Positions 26,332 to 34,997 of a DNA stretch of 63,571 nt are shown here, piece by piece. Each line of letters starts with the position of its first letter. Within the stretch, counting starts at the first letter, position 1. The stretch spans positions 1-63,571 of the forward strand of contig MVPZ01000169.1 in the NCBI GenBank assembly GCA_002067045.1, written 5' to 3'. The notes beneath the pieces are model-generated. The model had not been told where the DNA came from, searched no databases, and worked only from the letters and a program-made list of their open reading frames with translations. The DNA comes from Methanomassiliicoccales archaeon PtaB.Bin134. GTDB taxonomy: Archaea; Thermoplasmatota; Thermoplasmata; Methanomassiliicoccales; UBA472. The translations under genes were made by a program, and so were the position numbers.

Positions 26332-27719
26332 CGCGCAATGCTCTCGAAGAGGGAGAACTCCGTGGTCTTGAGCAGGTCCTGCGGCAGGTGGTCCTTCACG
26401 AAGTCGATGCTGTAGCTCCCGCCGCGGAAGTCCGGGTTGCGCACCACCAGCCGGTGGTACGGTATGGTGGTCTTGATCCCGGTGACCGTGTAGCGGTCCA
26501 GGGCCTCCTGCGAGCGGTTCAGCACCTCGTTCCTGGTCTTGCCGGAGATGATCAGCTTGGCCAGCAGGTTGTCGAATTCCGTCGGCACCACGTAACCCTC
26601 GTAAGCATGCGAATCCACGCGCACATGGTCCCCGGCCGGCTCGGTGTACTTCTCGATGCGCCCGGGGGCGGGGAAGAAGTTGTTGAACGGGTTCTCGGCG
26701 TTGATCCTGAACTCCATGGCGTGGCCCTTGGGTCTGACGGCCGAAAGGACATCCTCCACCGGAATATCAGAACCGATCTTCAGTTGCATCTCCACCAGGT
26801 CCAGGCCGGTGACCAGCTCGGTGATGGGGTGCTCCACCTGTATCCTGGTGTTGGCCTCCAGGAAGAAGAGGTCCCCCTCTGCGGACATCAGGAACTCGAA
26901 GGTGCCCAGGGAGGTGTACCCGGCCCGCTTGACAGCGGCGATGCAGAGCTCGGACATTCGCTCCCTCAGTTCCGGAGACACGGCGCAGGAGGGCGTCTCC
27001 TCTATGATCTTCTGGTGCCGGCGCTGCACCGAGCACTCCCTCTCTCCCAGGCAGTAGGCGTTGCCGCGCGAGTCACCCACCACCTGGAACTCGATGTGCC
27101 TCGCCTTGAGCAAGGCCCTCTCCAGGTAGATGGTGGGGTTCTTGAAGGCCTTGTCCGCCTCGTTCTTGGCGGAGGTGAGCGCGTTCTCCATCTCATCGTC
27201 GTTGTGCACCAGCCTCATCCCGCGTCCGCCGCCGCCTCCGGAGGCCTTGAGCAGGATGGGATAGCCTATCCTGTTGGCCTCCTTGATGGCCTCGTCCGGG
27301 GTCTCCAGGGGATCGAGCGTACCCGGCATGATGGGCACTCCCACCTTGGACATGAACTCGCGTGCGGACAGCTTGCTGCCCAGCAGCTTCATGGCCCTGG
27401 GCGACGGCCCCAGGAAGGCGATGCCCTCCTCCTCGCAGCGCTCGGAGAACTCCGGCTTCTCGGAGAGGAAGCCGTATCCGGGGTGGATGGCGTCCACCTT
27501 CATGCGGTTGGCCACGTCGATGATCGCGTCGATGTTCAGATAGCCTATGCTGCTCTCGTCGGTCTGCAGCTCCACGCTCTTGTCCGCCAGGGACACGTGC
27601 TTGCAGTGCTTGTCCGAAGGGGTGTATATCCCCACGGTGGGCACCCCCATCCTCTTGCAGGTGTTGATCACCCGTATGGCGATCTCCCCTCTGTTTGCTA
27701 TCAGCACCTTCTTGAACAT
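26328..27719 (-). CDS. Biotin carboxylase subunit (pyruvate or acyl-CoA carboxylase)
   Basis: 463-aa ATP-grasp enzyme that carboxylates biotin. Visible: N-terminal IANRGEIAIRVI, the glycine-rich ATP loop LKASGGGGGRGMRLV, and the catalytic block EANTRIQVEHPITE. The length fits stand-alone AccC/PycA; no biotin carrier or carboxyltransferase is nearby, so substrate (pyruvate or an acyl-CoA) cannot be decided. The C-terminus (DLLKTTEFSLFESIAR) resembles archaeal PycA-type subunits. Upstream sequence is AT-rich with a likely promoter around 27779-27795. Confidence 0.92.
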   Translation of the reverse strand: MFKKVLIANRGEIAIRVINTCKRMGVPTVGIYTPSDKHCKHVSLADKSVELQTDESSIGYLNIDAIIDVANRMKVDAIHPGYGFLSEKPEFSERCEEEGIAFLGPSPRAMKLLGSKLSAREFMSKVGVPIMPGTLDPLETPDEAIKEANRIGYPILLKASGGGGGRGMRLVHNDDEMENALTSAKNEADKAFKNPTIYLERALLKARHIEFQVVGDSRGNAYCLGERECSVQRRHQKIIEETPSCAVSPELRERMSELCIAAVKRAGYTSLGTFEFLMSAEGDLFFLEANTRIQVEHPITELVTGLDLVEMQLKIGSDIPVEDVLSAVRPKGHAMEFRINAENPFNNFFPAPGRIEKYTEPAGDHVRVDSHAYEGYVVPTEFDNLLAKLIISGKTRNEVLNRSQEALDRYTVTGIKTTIPYHRLVVRNPDFRGGSYSIDFVKDHLPQDLLKTTEFSLFESIAR

Positions 27720-27971
27720 CTTGAGACCTCAGGCGCCATGGCTACGCATGCGACTGCGTGGCAGGGAATGTAGCTTGATTTAATAATAATTTCGCTTCCT
27801 TTCGTCCGGAATTTTCAATGATTTCGGATGGAATATTCGTTTTCTGTTAAGAATCAGGCAATAATTTACATTAAATCGTTTTTTACGCTGCTAATTGATG
27901 GCAGACAGTTAGTCTCACTGTAGGCAAGAAGCAGTAGACACCCTTCCACCCTTCTTCCTTTCGGAGATACA

Positions 27972-28451
27972 ATGAGGCTCTCTAAGAAGATGATGAACGG
28001 GGATAGGAACGGCGGGATAGAGGGGCTGCCCCTGCAGCTGATGATAATGGTGCTGGTGGCCGGCCTAGGGACCGCCATCCTGGTGGGATGGATGGGCGGG
28101 CTGACCACCCCGGAGGCGATCGCCTCGGTGAACGGCTCCCCCTCCGAGATAATGCTCAGCGACGGTGATGGGGACGGTACCTTCGAGAGCGACGATGTTG
28201 GGCTGACCATATACGTGAGGGACCAGGACGGGGATGCGGTGGCCGGGGCGTCGGTCGTGCTGGACGGCTGCAACGTGCGCAATTCGGACGGGTCGGCGGT
28301 GTACGGCTCCACGGACGCTGAAGGCAAGGTGACGTTCGACGGCCTGAGCGTCTCGCAGTACGGACAGGGAATCGGGTTCATAACCGTGACCGTGGCCAAG
28401 GGGGGCATGGGCACCGATTCCTCCCTGCAGATACCGGTGATCTCGCGGTGA
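27972..28451 (+). CDS. Type IV pilin-like protein with Ig-like domain (1)
   Basis: 159-aa secreted or surface protein. The N-terminus has a basic leader, Gly, then IEGLPLQLMIMVLVAG, which fits archaeal class III (prepilin peptidase) processing before the hydrophobic helix. After the helix, residues about 50-155 form a beta-rich domain with DGDGDG and a carboxypeptidase-regulatory or Ig-like pattern (VAGASVVLDGC, GKVTFDGLSV). SD GGAG lies 5-6 nt upstream. First of three overlapping or adjacent similar genes. Confidence 0.7.
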   Translation: MRLSKKMMNGDRNGGIEGLPLQLMIMVLVAGLGTAILVGWMGGLTTPEAIASVNGSPSEIMLSDGDGDGTFESDDVGLTIYVRDQDGDAVAGASVVLDGCNVRNSDGSAVYGSTDAEGKVTFDGLSVSQYGQGIGFITVTVAKGGMGTDSSLQIPVISR

Positions 28452-28455
28452 GGGC

Positions 28456-28902
28456 ATGAGGAACGACCGTAGGGGGATCGAGGGGCTGCCGCTCCGGCTG
28501 ATGATCGTGGCGCTCCTGGTCTCCCTGACCCTGCCCCTCCTGCTCTCATCCATGGACCAGGCCGCCTCAGGCATGGCCGAACGACGATTGGAACAGGAGG
28601 CCGAGGACCTGGCGCGGTCGATAGAGGGCCTGGCCGCAGCCGGCCCCGGGAACGTTCGCTTCATGGATGTGGCGTCCGACCTCCCTTCCGGATCGGAGAT
28701 ACGCTTGGGCGGGGGAGGCGGAACCGCGGAGAGCGCGCGGGTATCCTGGTACATGGACGGGGCGGAGGTCGGGCGAAGGTACCTGCAAGGTGCGGAGGTG
28801 GTCACGGCGGACGGCTCTCCCATCGGCCTCGGTCCCGGCGCCTCGATGGTCCTGCGATGCCCCGCGAACATCTGGGGTGTGGTGGAGGCGGACCGGGCAT
28901 GA
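28456..28902 (+). CDS. Type IV pilin-like protein (2)
   Basis: 148-aa protein whose N-terminus repeats the motif of the preceding gene: RRGIEGLPLRLMIVALLVS, so it is likely another class III signal-peptide protein. The rest is beta-rich with many glycines and no known domain. It starts 4 nt after the first pilin-like gene and overlaps the third by 4 nt, so the three should be one operon and could form a minor pseudopilin set. Confidence 0.65.
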   Translation: MRNDRRGIEGLPLRLMIVALLVSLTLPLLLSSMDQAASGMAERRLEQEAEDLARSIEGLAAAGPGNVRFMDVASDLPSGSEIRLGGGGGTAESARVSWYMDGAEVGRRYLQGAEVVTADGSPIGLGPGASMVLRCPANIWGVVEADRA

Positions 28903-29339
28903 TGGAATTCTTCATTTCCAAGGTCTGGATGTTCCTGGTCGGGATCGCCCTCATGGCAGTTCTCCTGCAGGGCGCGCAGACCACGATCTCCGCGGACAGG
29001 TCGGCGGCCCTGGAGGACCTGGCCGAGAGCCTCCATGATTACTTCGAACGGATCGAACTTGCAGGTCCCGGCCTGGAGGTGACCATCGACCTGAGCGGCC
29101 TTCTGCCGGCCTCCGTCAGTCTGAACGTGCAGGAGGGATGCGCGCAGCTGAGCTGCGACGGGGTCTCCAGAAAATTCTCCATGCCCGGGGCGATGCTGTT
29201 CCAGGAGAAGGGCGACGGGGGGAAGGAGCGCGTGGATACGATGTCCGTCCGGAGCACGGACCGTTTGACGGTGCTGAACACAGATACGGGGATGGAGATG
29301 ACGCTGCTCAGTCCGCGAACTTCTCCGCCACGTACTTGA
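28899..29339 (+). CDS. Pilin-like/secreted membrane protein (3)
   Basis: 146-aa protein with a single N-terminal hydrophobic helix (about residues 4-25, MMEFFISKVWMFLVGIAL) and an extracytoplasmic beta-rich part. It lacks the basic-Gly cleavage site of its two upstream neighbours, so it may be an uncleaved member. ATGA overlap with gene 2 indicates translational coupling. Its 3' end overlaps the convergent cysteine desulfurase gene by 32 nt. No family recognised. Confidence 0.6.
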   Translation: MMEFFISKVWMFLVGIALMAVLLQGAQTTISADRSAALEDLAESLHDYFERIELAGPGLEVTIDLSGLLPASVSLNVQEGCAQLSCDGVSRKFSMPGAMLFQEKGDGGKERVDTMSVRSTDRLTVLNTDTGMEMTLLSPRTSPPRT

Positions 29340-30516
29340 CGGCGTCCACGAAGCCGCGCAGCTCCTCCTCGGTGTTGTAGACGTAGAAGGAGGCCCGGGC
29401 GCAGCCTTCCAACCCGCGCTTGGCGAAGTAGGGGTGCACGCAGTGCATTCCGGAGCGTATCAGCACCTTCGCGACCTCGTCCAGGATCATGGCCACGTCG
29501 TGCGGGAGCATCCCCTTCAGGTTGAAGGAGAAGATGCCGCCCTTCCGGCGGGGGTCCTCCGGCCCCAGCATGGTCAGCTGTTCCACATCCTTCAGCCCAT
29601 GGGTGGCGATGGCGTTCAGCCGGTGCTCGTGCTCCGCGGCCTCCTCCATCCCCAGGTCCCTGAGGTAGCGCACCGCGGCCCCGCTGCCGATTATTCCCGC
29701 GTAGTTCTGAAGCCCGGCCTCGAACTTGTCCGGTATTGGGAGGATCTGCGCGGAATCGTAGCTGGTGATGGCCACCCCGCCACCTCCGGTGACCAGGGGG
29801 TCGATCTGCTCCAGGACCTCCCTCTTCCCGTAAAGTATGCCGGTGCCGGAAGGCCCCAGCATCTTGTGCATGGACCAGGCGTACAGGTCCACGTCCAGCC
29901 TCTCCAGGTCCAGGGGGTTGTGCGGGGCGGTCTGGCATCCATCGGCCATGACCAATGCGCCGCGGTCGTGGGCGATGTCCACAACCTCCTTGAGGCGCAG
30001 GGTGCTGCCGTCCACGTTGTTGGTGTGCACCACGCTGACCAGCCTGGCCCCCTTGTCCAACTCCTCCTTCAGGGGCTCCATGTCCCCCTCCTCCAGGGAG
30101 GCGAAGGGCACGATGCCCCGTCCGATCCCCTTCTCCTTGGCCAGCAGCACCCAGGGGACGTGGTTGCTGTTGTGCTCCATGTCCGTGGTTATGACCCGGT
30201 CCCCCTTTCCCAGGCGCAGCCCCTTGGCCACGGTGTTCATGGACTCGGTGGCGCTCTTGGTGAAGATGACGCAGTCCACGTCCTTGATCCCGAAGAAGGA
30301 GGCGACGTCCTCCCTGGACTGGTCCAGACGTATGGAGACCTCGGTGGCCAGGCGGTGCACGCTGCGGCCGCCGCAGGCCGGGAAATCGTAATAGTACTCG
30401 TTCATGGCCTCCACCACCTGCCGGGGTCGGAGGCTCTGGCAGGCGCTGTCCAGGTAAATAGGCGGGTCGTCCCTGTCGAAAAGGGGGAAGTCCTTACGGA
30501 TCCTTGCCACATCCAT
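29308..30516 (-). CDS. Cysteine desulfurase (SufS/CsdA class II)
   Basis: 402-aa PLP enzyme that mobilises sulfur from cysteine for Fe-S clusters and thiolation. The PLP lysine lies in SMHKMLGPSGTGILYG; the active cysteine is in RSGMHCVHPYF near the C-terminus; the His stacking region is DMEHNSNHVPW. Length matches SufS (about 406). No sufBCD genes are adjacent; a NifU-type scaffold is at 712-1137. A TATA-like CTTAAATAAT (minus, about 30543-30552) lies upstream. Confidence 0.93.
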   Translation of the reverse strand: MDVARIRKDFPLFDRDDPPIYLDSACQSLRPRQVVEAMNEYYYDFPACGGRSVHRLATEVSIRLDQSREDVASFFGIKDVDCVIFTKSATESMNTVAKGLRLGKGDRVITTDMEHNSNHVPWVLLAKEKGIGRGIVPFASLEEGDMEPLKEELDKGARLVSVVHTNNVDGSTLRLKEVVDIAHDRGALVMADGCQTAPHNPLDLERLDVDLYAWSMHKMLGPSGTGILYGKREVLEQIDPLVTGGGGVAITSYDSAQILPIPDKFEAGLQNYAGIIGSGAAVRYLRDLGMEEAAEHEHRLNAIATHGLKDVEQLTMLGPEDPRRKGGIFSFNLKGMLPHDVAMILDEVAKVLIRSGMHCVHPYFAKRGLEGCARASFYVYNTEEELRGFVDAVKYVAEKFAD

Positions 30517-30658
30517 GGAGGTCGGGTTGAGAAGGGGTTCGCATTATTTAAGAGCTCATTCGTTACTGGCCGATGCCGGTCACCATAGGACTCCCCCAAG
30601 AACGGTCATCGGCGAGGTTGGATGCTCTGGCAATATCAGCTAATAATCCTTAGGACAT

Positions 30659-31561
30659 GTGGTCGGCGTGTCCCTGAGGATTTGGCTTGTAGAGATCAGG
30701 ATGCAGTTCCTACTGCTTCCGGTCATACTCTCCGTGGTCGGGGGTTCGTTGGCTTACCACGATGGGACCTTCGATGCGCTCAACTTCGTTCTGTTCACCG
30801 CGATAATGCTCCTGCTGCACATCACCGTGAACACACTGAACGACTACTATGATCACCGCACAGGGATCGATCTCAACACCCGCAGGACCATGTTCAACGG
30901 AGGAACGGGGGTATTGCAGGAAGGCCTGCTGCGACCGAAGCAGGTCCTTGACATGGCCATCGTCAGCTACCTGATATCACTGGCATTAAGCATCTTTCTA
31001 GTGGCCAAGGTCGGCCTGGTGCTGCTTCCCCTGGTGGCCATGGGCATGATCTTCTCCCTGTTCTACACCCAGATCTTCGCGCGGAACCTGCTTGGGGAGA
31101 TCGCGGCCGGACTGGGTCTGGGGTCCCTTCCCATTTTGGGCGCGTATATGGTGCACATTCCTGAGCTCACCCCGGCCATACTGATACTTGCTGTCTCGGC
31201 AGGCCTGCTCACCTTCAACCTATTGCTGCTCAACGAGTTCCCGGACTTGGAGGCGGACCGGATGGGGGGAAGGAGGAACCTGGTCATCCGTCTGGGTACC
31301 AGGAGGGCGGCGCGCCTGTACGTAGTACTGACCATATTGGTGTACATCATTTTGATGGCCTTCGCGGCCCTGGGGGTCATCCCTCCATTGAGCCTTCTCG
31401 GACTGGTCACCATACCTTTTGCCTACAAGGCCGCGGTCATCTCCTTCTCCGATCCCCGGGAGATCGACAGGTTCCAACACGGATTGAGCGCGAATGTGCA
31501 GGTGGTGCTGATCACCCAGGCCTTGGTGGCCGTGGGCATCGCCGCCTCGCTGTTTATTTGA
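30659..31561 (+). CDS. UbiA-family prenyltransferase (MenA-like)
   Basis: 300-aa membrane prenyltransferase with about eight helices. Both Asp-rich motifs are present: NDYYDHRTGID (about residue 60) and DLEADRMGGRRN (about 197). The first form resembles MenA, which prenylates dihydroxynaphthoate, more than archaeal DGGGP synthase (lipid) or UbiA of heme O synthesis. The following UbiE-like methyltransferase, 19 nt downstream, supports a quinone or methanophenazine-like carrier. Start is GTG at 30659. Confidence 0.8.
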   Translation: MVGVSLRIWLVEIRMQFLLLPVILSVVGGSLAYHDGTFDALNFVLFTAIMLLLHITVNTLNDYYDHRTGIDLNTRRTMFNGGTGVLQEGLLRPKQVLDMAIVSYLISLALSIFLVAKVGLVLLPLVAMGMIFSLFYTQIFARNLLGEIAAGLGLGSLPILGAYMVHIPELTPAILILAVSAGLLTFNLLLLNEFPDLEADRMGGRRNLVIRLGTRRAARLYVVLTILVYIILMAFAALGVIPPLSLLGLVTIPFAYKAAVISFSDPREIDRFQHGLSANVQVVLITQALVAVGIAASLFI

Positions 31562-31580
31562 GGGAAGAGAGGTTGGGAGG

Positions 31581-32297
31581 ATGGAAATGCAGGAAGTTTT
31601 TCTGGACAAATCGTCTCGGAGGATAGGTCGGATGTTCGATGACATAACCCCTACCTACGACCTTCTGAACCACATCCTCTCCATGTCCATCGACCTGGGA
31701 TGGAGGGAGAGGATGATCGAGGAGCTGGAGGTGGGTGAGGGGGACACGGTCCTGGACATAGCCACCGGAACCGGGGACATGGCCATACTGGCCCGCTCAC
31801 GTACCGACTGCTCGGTGGTGGGCGTGGACCTGTCCAGGAACATGCTGGGGCAGGCCACGCTGAAATGGGCTCGGAGGTTCGGGGAAGGGTATCAGGCCAT
31901 GCAGGGCGATGCCCTATACCTGCCCCTTAGAGATGCCAGCTTCGACAAGGCCATGGTCGCCTTCGGGGTCAGGAACATGGCCGACATCCCGGCCTTCATA
32001 CGGGAGGTGGGCAGGGTGCTTAAGCCGCAGGGGAGGCTGGCCATACTGGAGTTCTCACTCCCTCCTTATCCCGTGGTCCGGGAAGCGTACCTGGTCTATC
32101 TGACCAGGGTTCTCCCGTTCATCGGGGGGTTGCAGTCCGGAAACCGTTCGGCCTATCAGTATCTCAGTGCCTCGATACGGCGATTCCCCTCCCCGGAGTC
32201 TTTAACCTCCCTGATCCAAGATCAAGGGTTCCAGGTGCGCAGGTCCATTTCCCTCTCCATGGGGATATGCCACCTTTACGTCATTGAGAGGATGTGA
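31581..32297 (+). CDS. UbiE/MenG-type demethylmenaquinone methyltransferase
   Basis: 238-aa SAM-dependent C-methyltransferase. The family signature block FDDITPTYDLLNHILSMS at the N-terminus, SAM loop DIATGTGDMA, FGVRNMAD, and the terminal YQYLSASIRRFPSPE all match UbiE/MenG (usually 230-250 aa). It should methylate the ring of a prenylated quinone made by the upstream UbiA-family enzyme. The two genes appear co-transcribed. Other Men enzymes are not in the window. Confidence 0.9.
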   Translation: MEMQEVFLDKSSRRIGRMFDDITPTYDLLNHILSMSIDLGWRERMIEELEVGEGDTVLDIATGTGDMAILARSRTDCSVVGVDLSRNMLGQATLKWARRFGEGYQAMQGDALYLPLRDASFDKAMVAFGVRNMADIPAFIREVGRVLKPQGRLAILEFSLPPYPVVREAYLVYLTRVLPFIGGLQSGNRSAYQYLSASIRRFPSPESLTSLIQDQGFQVRRSISLSMGICHLYVIERM

Positions 32298-32369
32298 CAC
32301 GCTCTCACATCATCGCACCCCTGGGGTCCAAAATATCGAACAGAGCTGAAAAGAAAAAATGGAGGGGGG

Positions 32370-32570
32370 TCAGGCCGACATCACTCGGTCTATGTACCTC
32401 TCCACCTCCTTCAAAAGGGCGTCCGACGCCTTTCCGCCTCCGAAGGCCATCCGGTAGTCCAGGAAATGGCGTATGGCCTTCTTCTTGGCATCCGCCTTCT
32501 TTCCAGGATTCTTTTTCAGGTGCTCCCGGACAGACCTCGCTAGCATGGCCTTTCCGTCCTCGGTTAACAT
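32370..32570 (-). CDS. Small basic helical protein (66 aa)
   Basis: 66-aa soluble protein, Lys-rich, predicted mostly helical (RSVREHLKKNPGKKADAKKK, then DALLKEVERYIDRVMSA). No family recognised. The composition is protein-like, and it occupies an otherwise empty gap, convergent with the UbiE gene and divergent from the methyltransferase. Confidence is moderate because of size. Confidence 0.5.
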   Translation of the reverse strand: MLTEDGKAMLARSVREHLKKNPGKKADAKKKAIRHFLDYRMAFGGGKASDALLKEVERYIDRVMSA

Positions 32571-32648
32571 GTTTTGAACCCCCGTTCCTTTCTATTGGCG
32601 GGCGACGGTATAAGTCTATCGAAAACCTTTCCCGGGCGAGGGCGAGAA

Positions 32649-33269
32649 GTGAACTTCCATTCCCAGGTACGGAGGCCGACAGGGGTGCAGGGCATCATCA
32701 TGGCCCGGCGCATGAACCAGAACCACCACGGGATGATGCGGTGGGCCCTGGGGCAGATGGACGTCTCACGAACGAGCGAGGTGCTCGACGTGGGATGCGG
32801 GGGCGGCGGACCGATGTCCATGCTCTCGACCATCACACCGGACGCGCGCTTCACCGCCCTGGACCTCTCCAGGGACATGCTGCGCATGACCTGCAAGGTC
32901 AACTCAGGCCTGAAAAAGGATTCCCGGCTGAGGGCGGTCCGCGGGTCGGTGGCCTCCCTGCCCTTCCGGGACGCGGCGTTCGACACGGTGTTCGCCTGCG
33001 AGACCACCTACTTCTGGCCCGACCTCCCCGAGAACCTTCATGAATGCCGGAGGGTGCTGGACCGCGGCGGCAGGATGATCCTGGTGCAGGAGGCCTGGGA
33101 CTCCCCGAAGTGGCGGGAGAGGAACGAGTCCTGGCAGAAGGGCTTCCGCATGCGATTCTGCAGCCTGGAGGAATACCATGGCATGCTGAGGGAGGCTGGT
33201 TTCGATCGCGTCCTCACCGCCACAGAGGAAGAGGAGGGCTGGTTCGTCATGCAGGCCCTGGTGGACTAG
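32649..33269 (+). CDS. Class I SAM-dependent methyltransferase
   Basis: 206-aa methyltransferase of the UbiE/COQ5-like Rossmann type. SAM motif I is DVGCGGGGP, followed by ALDLSRDM and a motif with SLPFRDAAFDTVFA. Substrate unknown. I choose GTG 32649 because a TATA-like GTATAAG lies at about 32608-32614; an ATG at 32574 would sit upstream of it. A QLxR-like tail is absent and the end reads WFVMQALVD. TAG stop. Confidence 0.8.
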   Translation: MNFHSQVRRPTGVQGIIMARRMNQNHHGMMRWALGQMDVSRTSEVLDVGCGGGGPMSMLSTITPDARFTALDLSRDMLRMTCKVNSGLKKDSRLRAVRGSVASLPFRDAAFDTVFACETTYFWPDLPENLHECRRVLDRGGRMILVQEAWDSPKWRERNESWQKGFRMRFCSLEEYHGMLREAGFDRVLTATEEEEGWFVMQALVD

Positions 33270-33295
33270 AGGGAAAATCAATATCCCCGTACGGC

Positions 33296-34216
33296 ATGCG
33301 CTCAGCGATGACTTCGTTGCAGGTGGTCCTGGCCGGAGTGGAGATGGAGAACCCCACCATGCTGGCCTCGGGGATCATGGGCGAGACCGGGGGTTCGCTC
33401 CTGGCCATGGCCAAGGGCGGCGCGGGGGCCCTGGTGACCAAATCCATAGGCATGCAGCCCAGGCAGGGCCACAAGAACCCCACCCTCGTCGAGATGGAAT
33501 TCGGTTACATGAACGCCATGGGGCTGCCCAACCCGGGCATTGAGGCCTTCGAGGAGGAGATGAAGGTGGCCTTCCGTTCCGGGATACCCATAATCGGCAG
33601 CGTTTTCGGGGCCTCGGCGGAGGAGTTCGCCTCCCTGTCCCGGAAGATGCAGGACTACGGCGCGGAGGCGGTGGAGCTGAACCTCAGCTGCCCGCACGCC
33701 AAAGGCTACGGCATGGAGATGGGGGTTGACCCGGAGGTGGTCGCGAACATAATCAGGGAGGTGAAGAGCGCCGTATGCATCCCGGTGTTCGCCAAGCTCA
33801 CCCCCAACACCCACCGGCTGATAGATGTGGCCAAGGCGGCCGAGGAGGCTGGGGTGGATGGGATCGTGGCCATAAACACCCTCAAGGCCATGAAGATCGA
33901 CGTGGACATGCGCCGCCCGGTGCTGTCCAACCGGTACGGGGGGCTGTCCGGCCCGGCGGTGAGGGGCGTGGGCGTACGATGCGTCTACGAGCTGTACGAG
34001 AATCTGAAGATACCGGTCATAGGGGTCGGCGGCGTCGAGGACTGGCGTTCCGCGCTCGAGTACATGATGGCCGGGGCCGCGGCGGTGCAGGTGGGCAGCG
34101 GCGTGGGCCGCGTCGGCGCCAAGGTCTTCGGGGACATCTGCTCCGGCATGGCCTCGTACATGTCCGAGAACGGCTTCCGGGACGTCACCCAGCTGGTGGG
34201 GGTGGCCCATGACTGA
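33296..34216 (+). CDS. pyrD: Dihydroorotate dehydrogenase catalytic subunit (class 1B)
   Basis: 306-aa FMN enzyme of pyrimidine synthesis. Features: GIMGETGGSL, KSIGMQPRQGHKNPT, the catalytic-loop region NLSCPHAKGYG, KLTPNTHRLIDVA, and the FMN phosphate site GVGGVEDWRSA / VGSGVGR. Pairing with PyrK indicates the NAD- or ferredoxin-linked class 1B. Start is ATG at 33296, with a second in-frame ATG at 33308. Its end overlaps pyrK by 8 nt. Confidence 0.93.
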   Translation: MRSAMTSLQVVLAGVEMENPTMLASGIMGETGGSLLAMAKGGAGALVTKSIGMQPRQGHKNPTLVEMEFGYMNAMGLPNPGIEAFEEEMKVAFRSGIPIIGSVFGASAEEFASLSRKMQDYGAEAVELNLSCPHAKGYGMEMGVDPEVVANIIREVKSAVCIPVFAKLTPNTHRLIDVAKAAEEAGVDGIVAINTLKAMKIDVDMRRPVLSNRYGGLSGPAVRGVGVRCVYELYENLKIPVIGVGGVEDWRSALEYMMAGAAAVQVGSGVGRVGAKVFGDICSGMASYMSENGFRDVTQLVGVAHD

Positions 34217-34997
34217 GAGGTTCATGGTCACCCAGACGGCGGTGACCGTGGCATCGCGCACCGAGGAGGCGGAGGGCGTGGTCACCCTGCGCTTCGATTG
34301 GAATGCGGCGGCCTACCCGGGGCAGTTCATAATGGTCTGGATCCCGGGAGTGGACGAGATACCCATGTCCCTGTCCTACTTGGGGGACAGGAAGGGCATA
34401 ACTGTCAAGAACATCGGGGAGGCGACCAGGGCCCTCACGTCCATGCAGGTCGGCGACAGGTTCGTGGTCCGGGGGCCGTACGGCCGCGGGTACCACGTTC
34501 CCAACGGAAAGGTCCTGGCCGTGGGCGGGGGTACCGGCATGGCATCATTGCTTCCGGCCCTGGAACGCATCTCCGCGGCCAACCTGCACACGGCCATCGG
34601 CGCAAGGAACGAGAAGGAGCTGCTGTTCGAGGAACGGGCGAGCAGAACATCATCGCTGGTCAGGGTGTCCACGGACGACGGGAGCAGGGGCCTCCACGGC
34701 AACGCGGTCCAGCTGGCCAAGGAGATGATGTCCTCCGAGCGCTACGACATGGTCATCGCCTGCGGCCCGGAGAAGATGCTGTACTTCCTGCACAGGCTGT
34801 GCCTGGAGGAGAACATCCCCTGCCAGATGTCCCTGGAGCGCTACATGAAGTGCGGCGCGGGGCTCTGCGGCTCCTGCGCCATGGACGGCAAGCGCGTCTG
34901 CCGCGAGGGTCCGGTGTTCACCGGGGAGGAGCTCAGGGAGATGAGCGAGTTCGGCAGGCAGCGCAGGGACGAGTGCGGCGGGCGGGTCAGGTTGTGA
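34209..34997 (+). CDS. pyrK: Dihydroorotate dehydrogenase electron-transfer subunit
   Basis: 262-aa FAD/[2Fe-2S] partner of PyrD. It has a flavin domain (MSLSYLGDRKG, GPYGRGYHV), a nucleotide loop (AVGGGTGMASLLPAL) and the C-terminal cluster motif CGAGLCGSCAMDGKRVC with four cysteines in PyrK spacing. Overlap with pyrD indicates a stoichiometric complex. Its end overlaps the convergent acyl-transferring synthase gene by 11 nt. Confidence 0.94.
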   Translation: MTERFMVTQTAVTVASRTEEAEGVVTLRFDWNAAAYPGQFIMVWIPGVDEIPMSLSYLGDRKGITVKNIGEATRALTSMQVGDRFVVRGPYGRGYHVPNGKVLAVGGGTGMASLLPALERISAANLHTAIGARNEKELLFEERASRTSSLVRVSTDDGSRGLHGNAVQLAKEMMSSERYDMVIACGPEKMLYFLHRLCLEENIPCQMSLERYMKCGAGLCGSCAMDGKRVCREGPVFTGEELREMSEFGRQRRDECGGRVRL

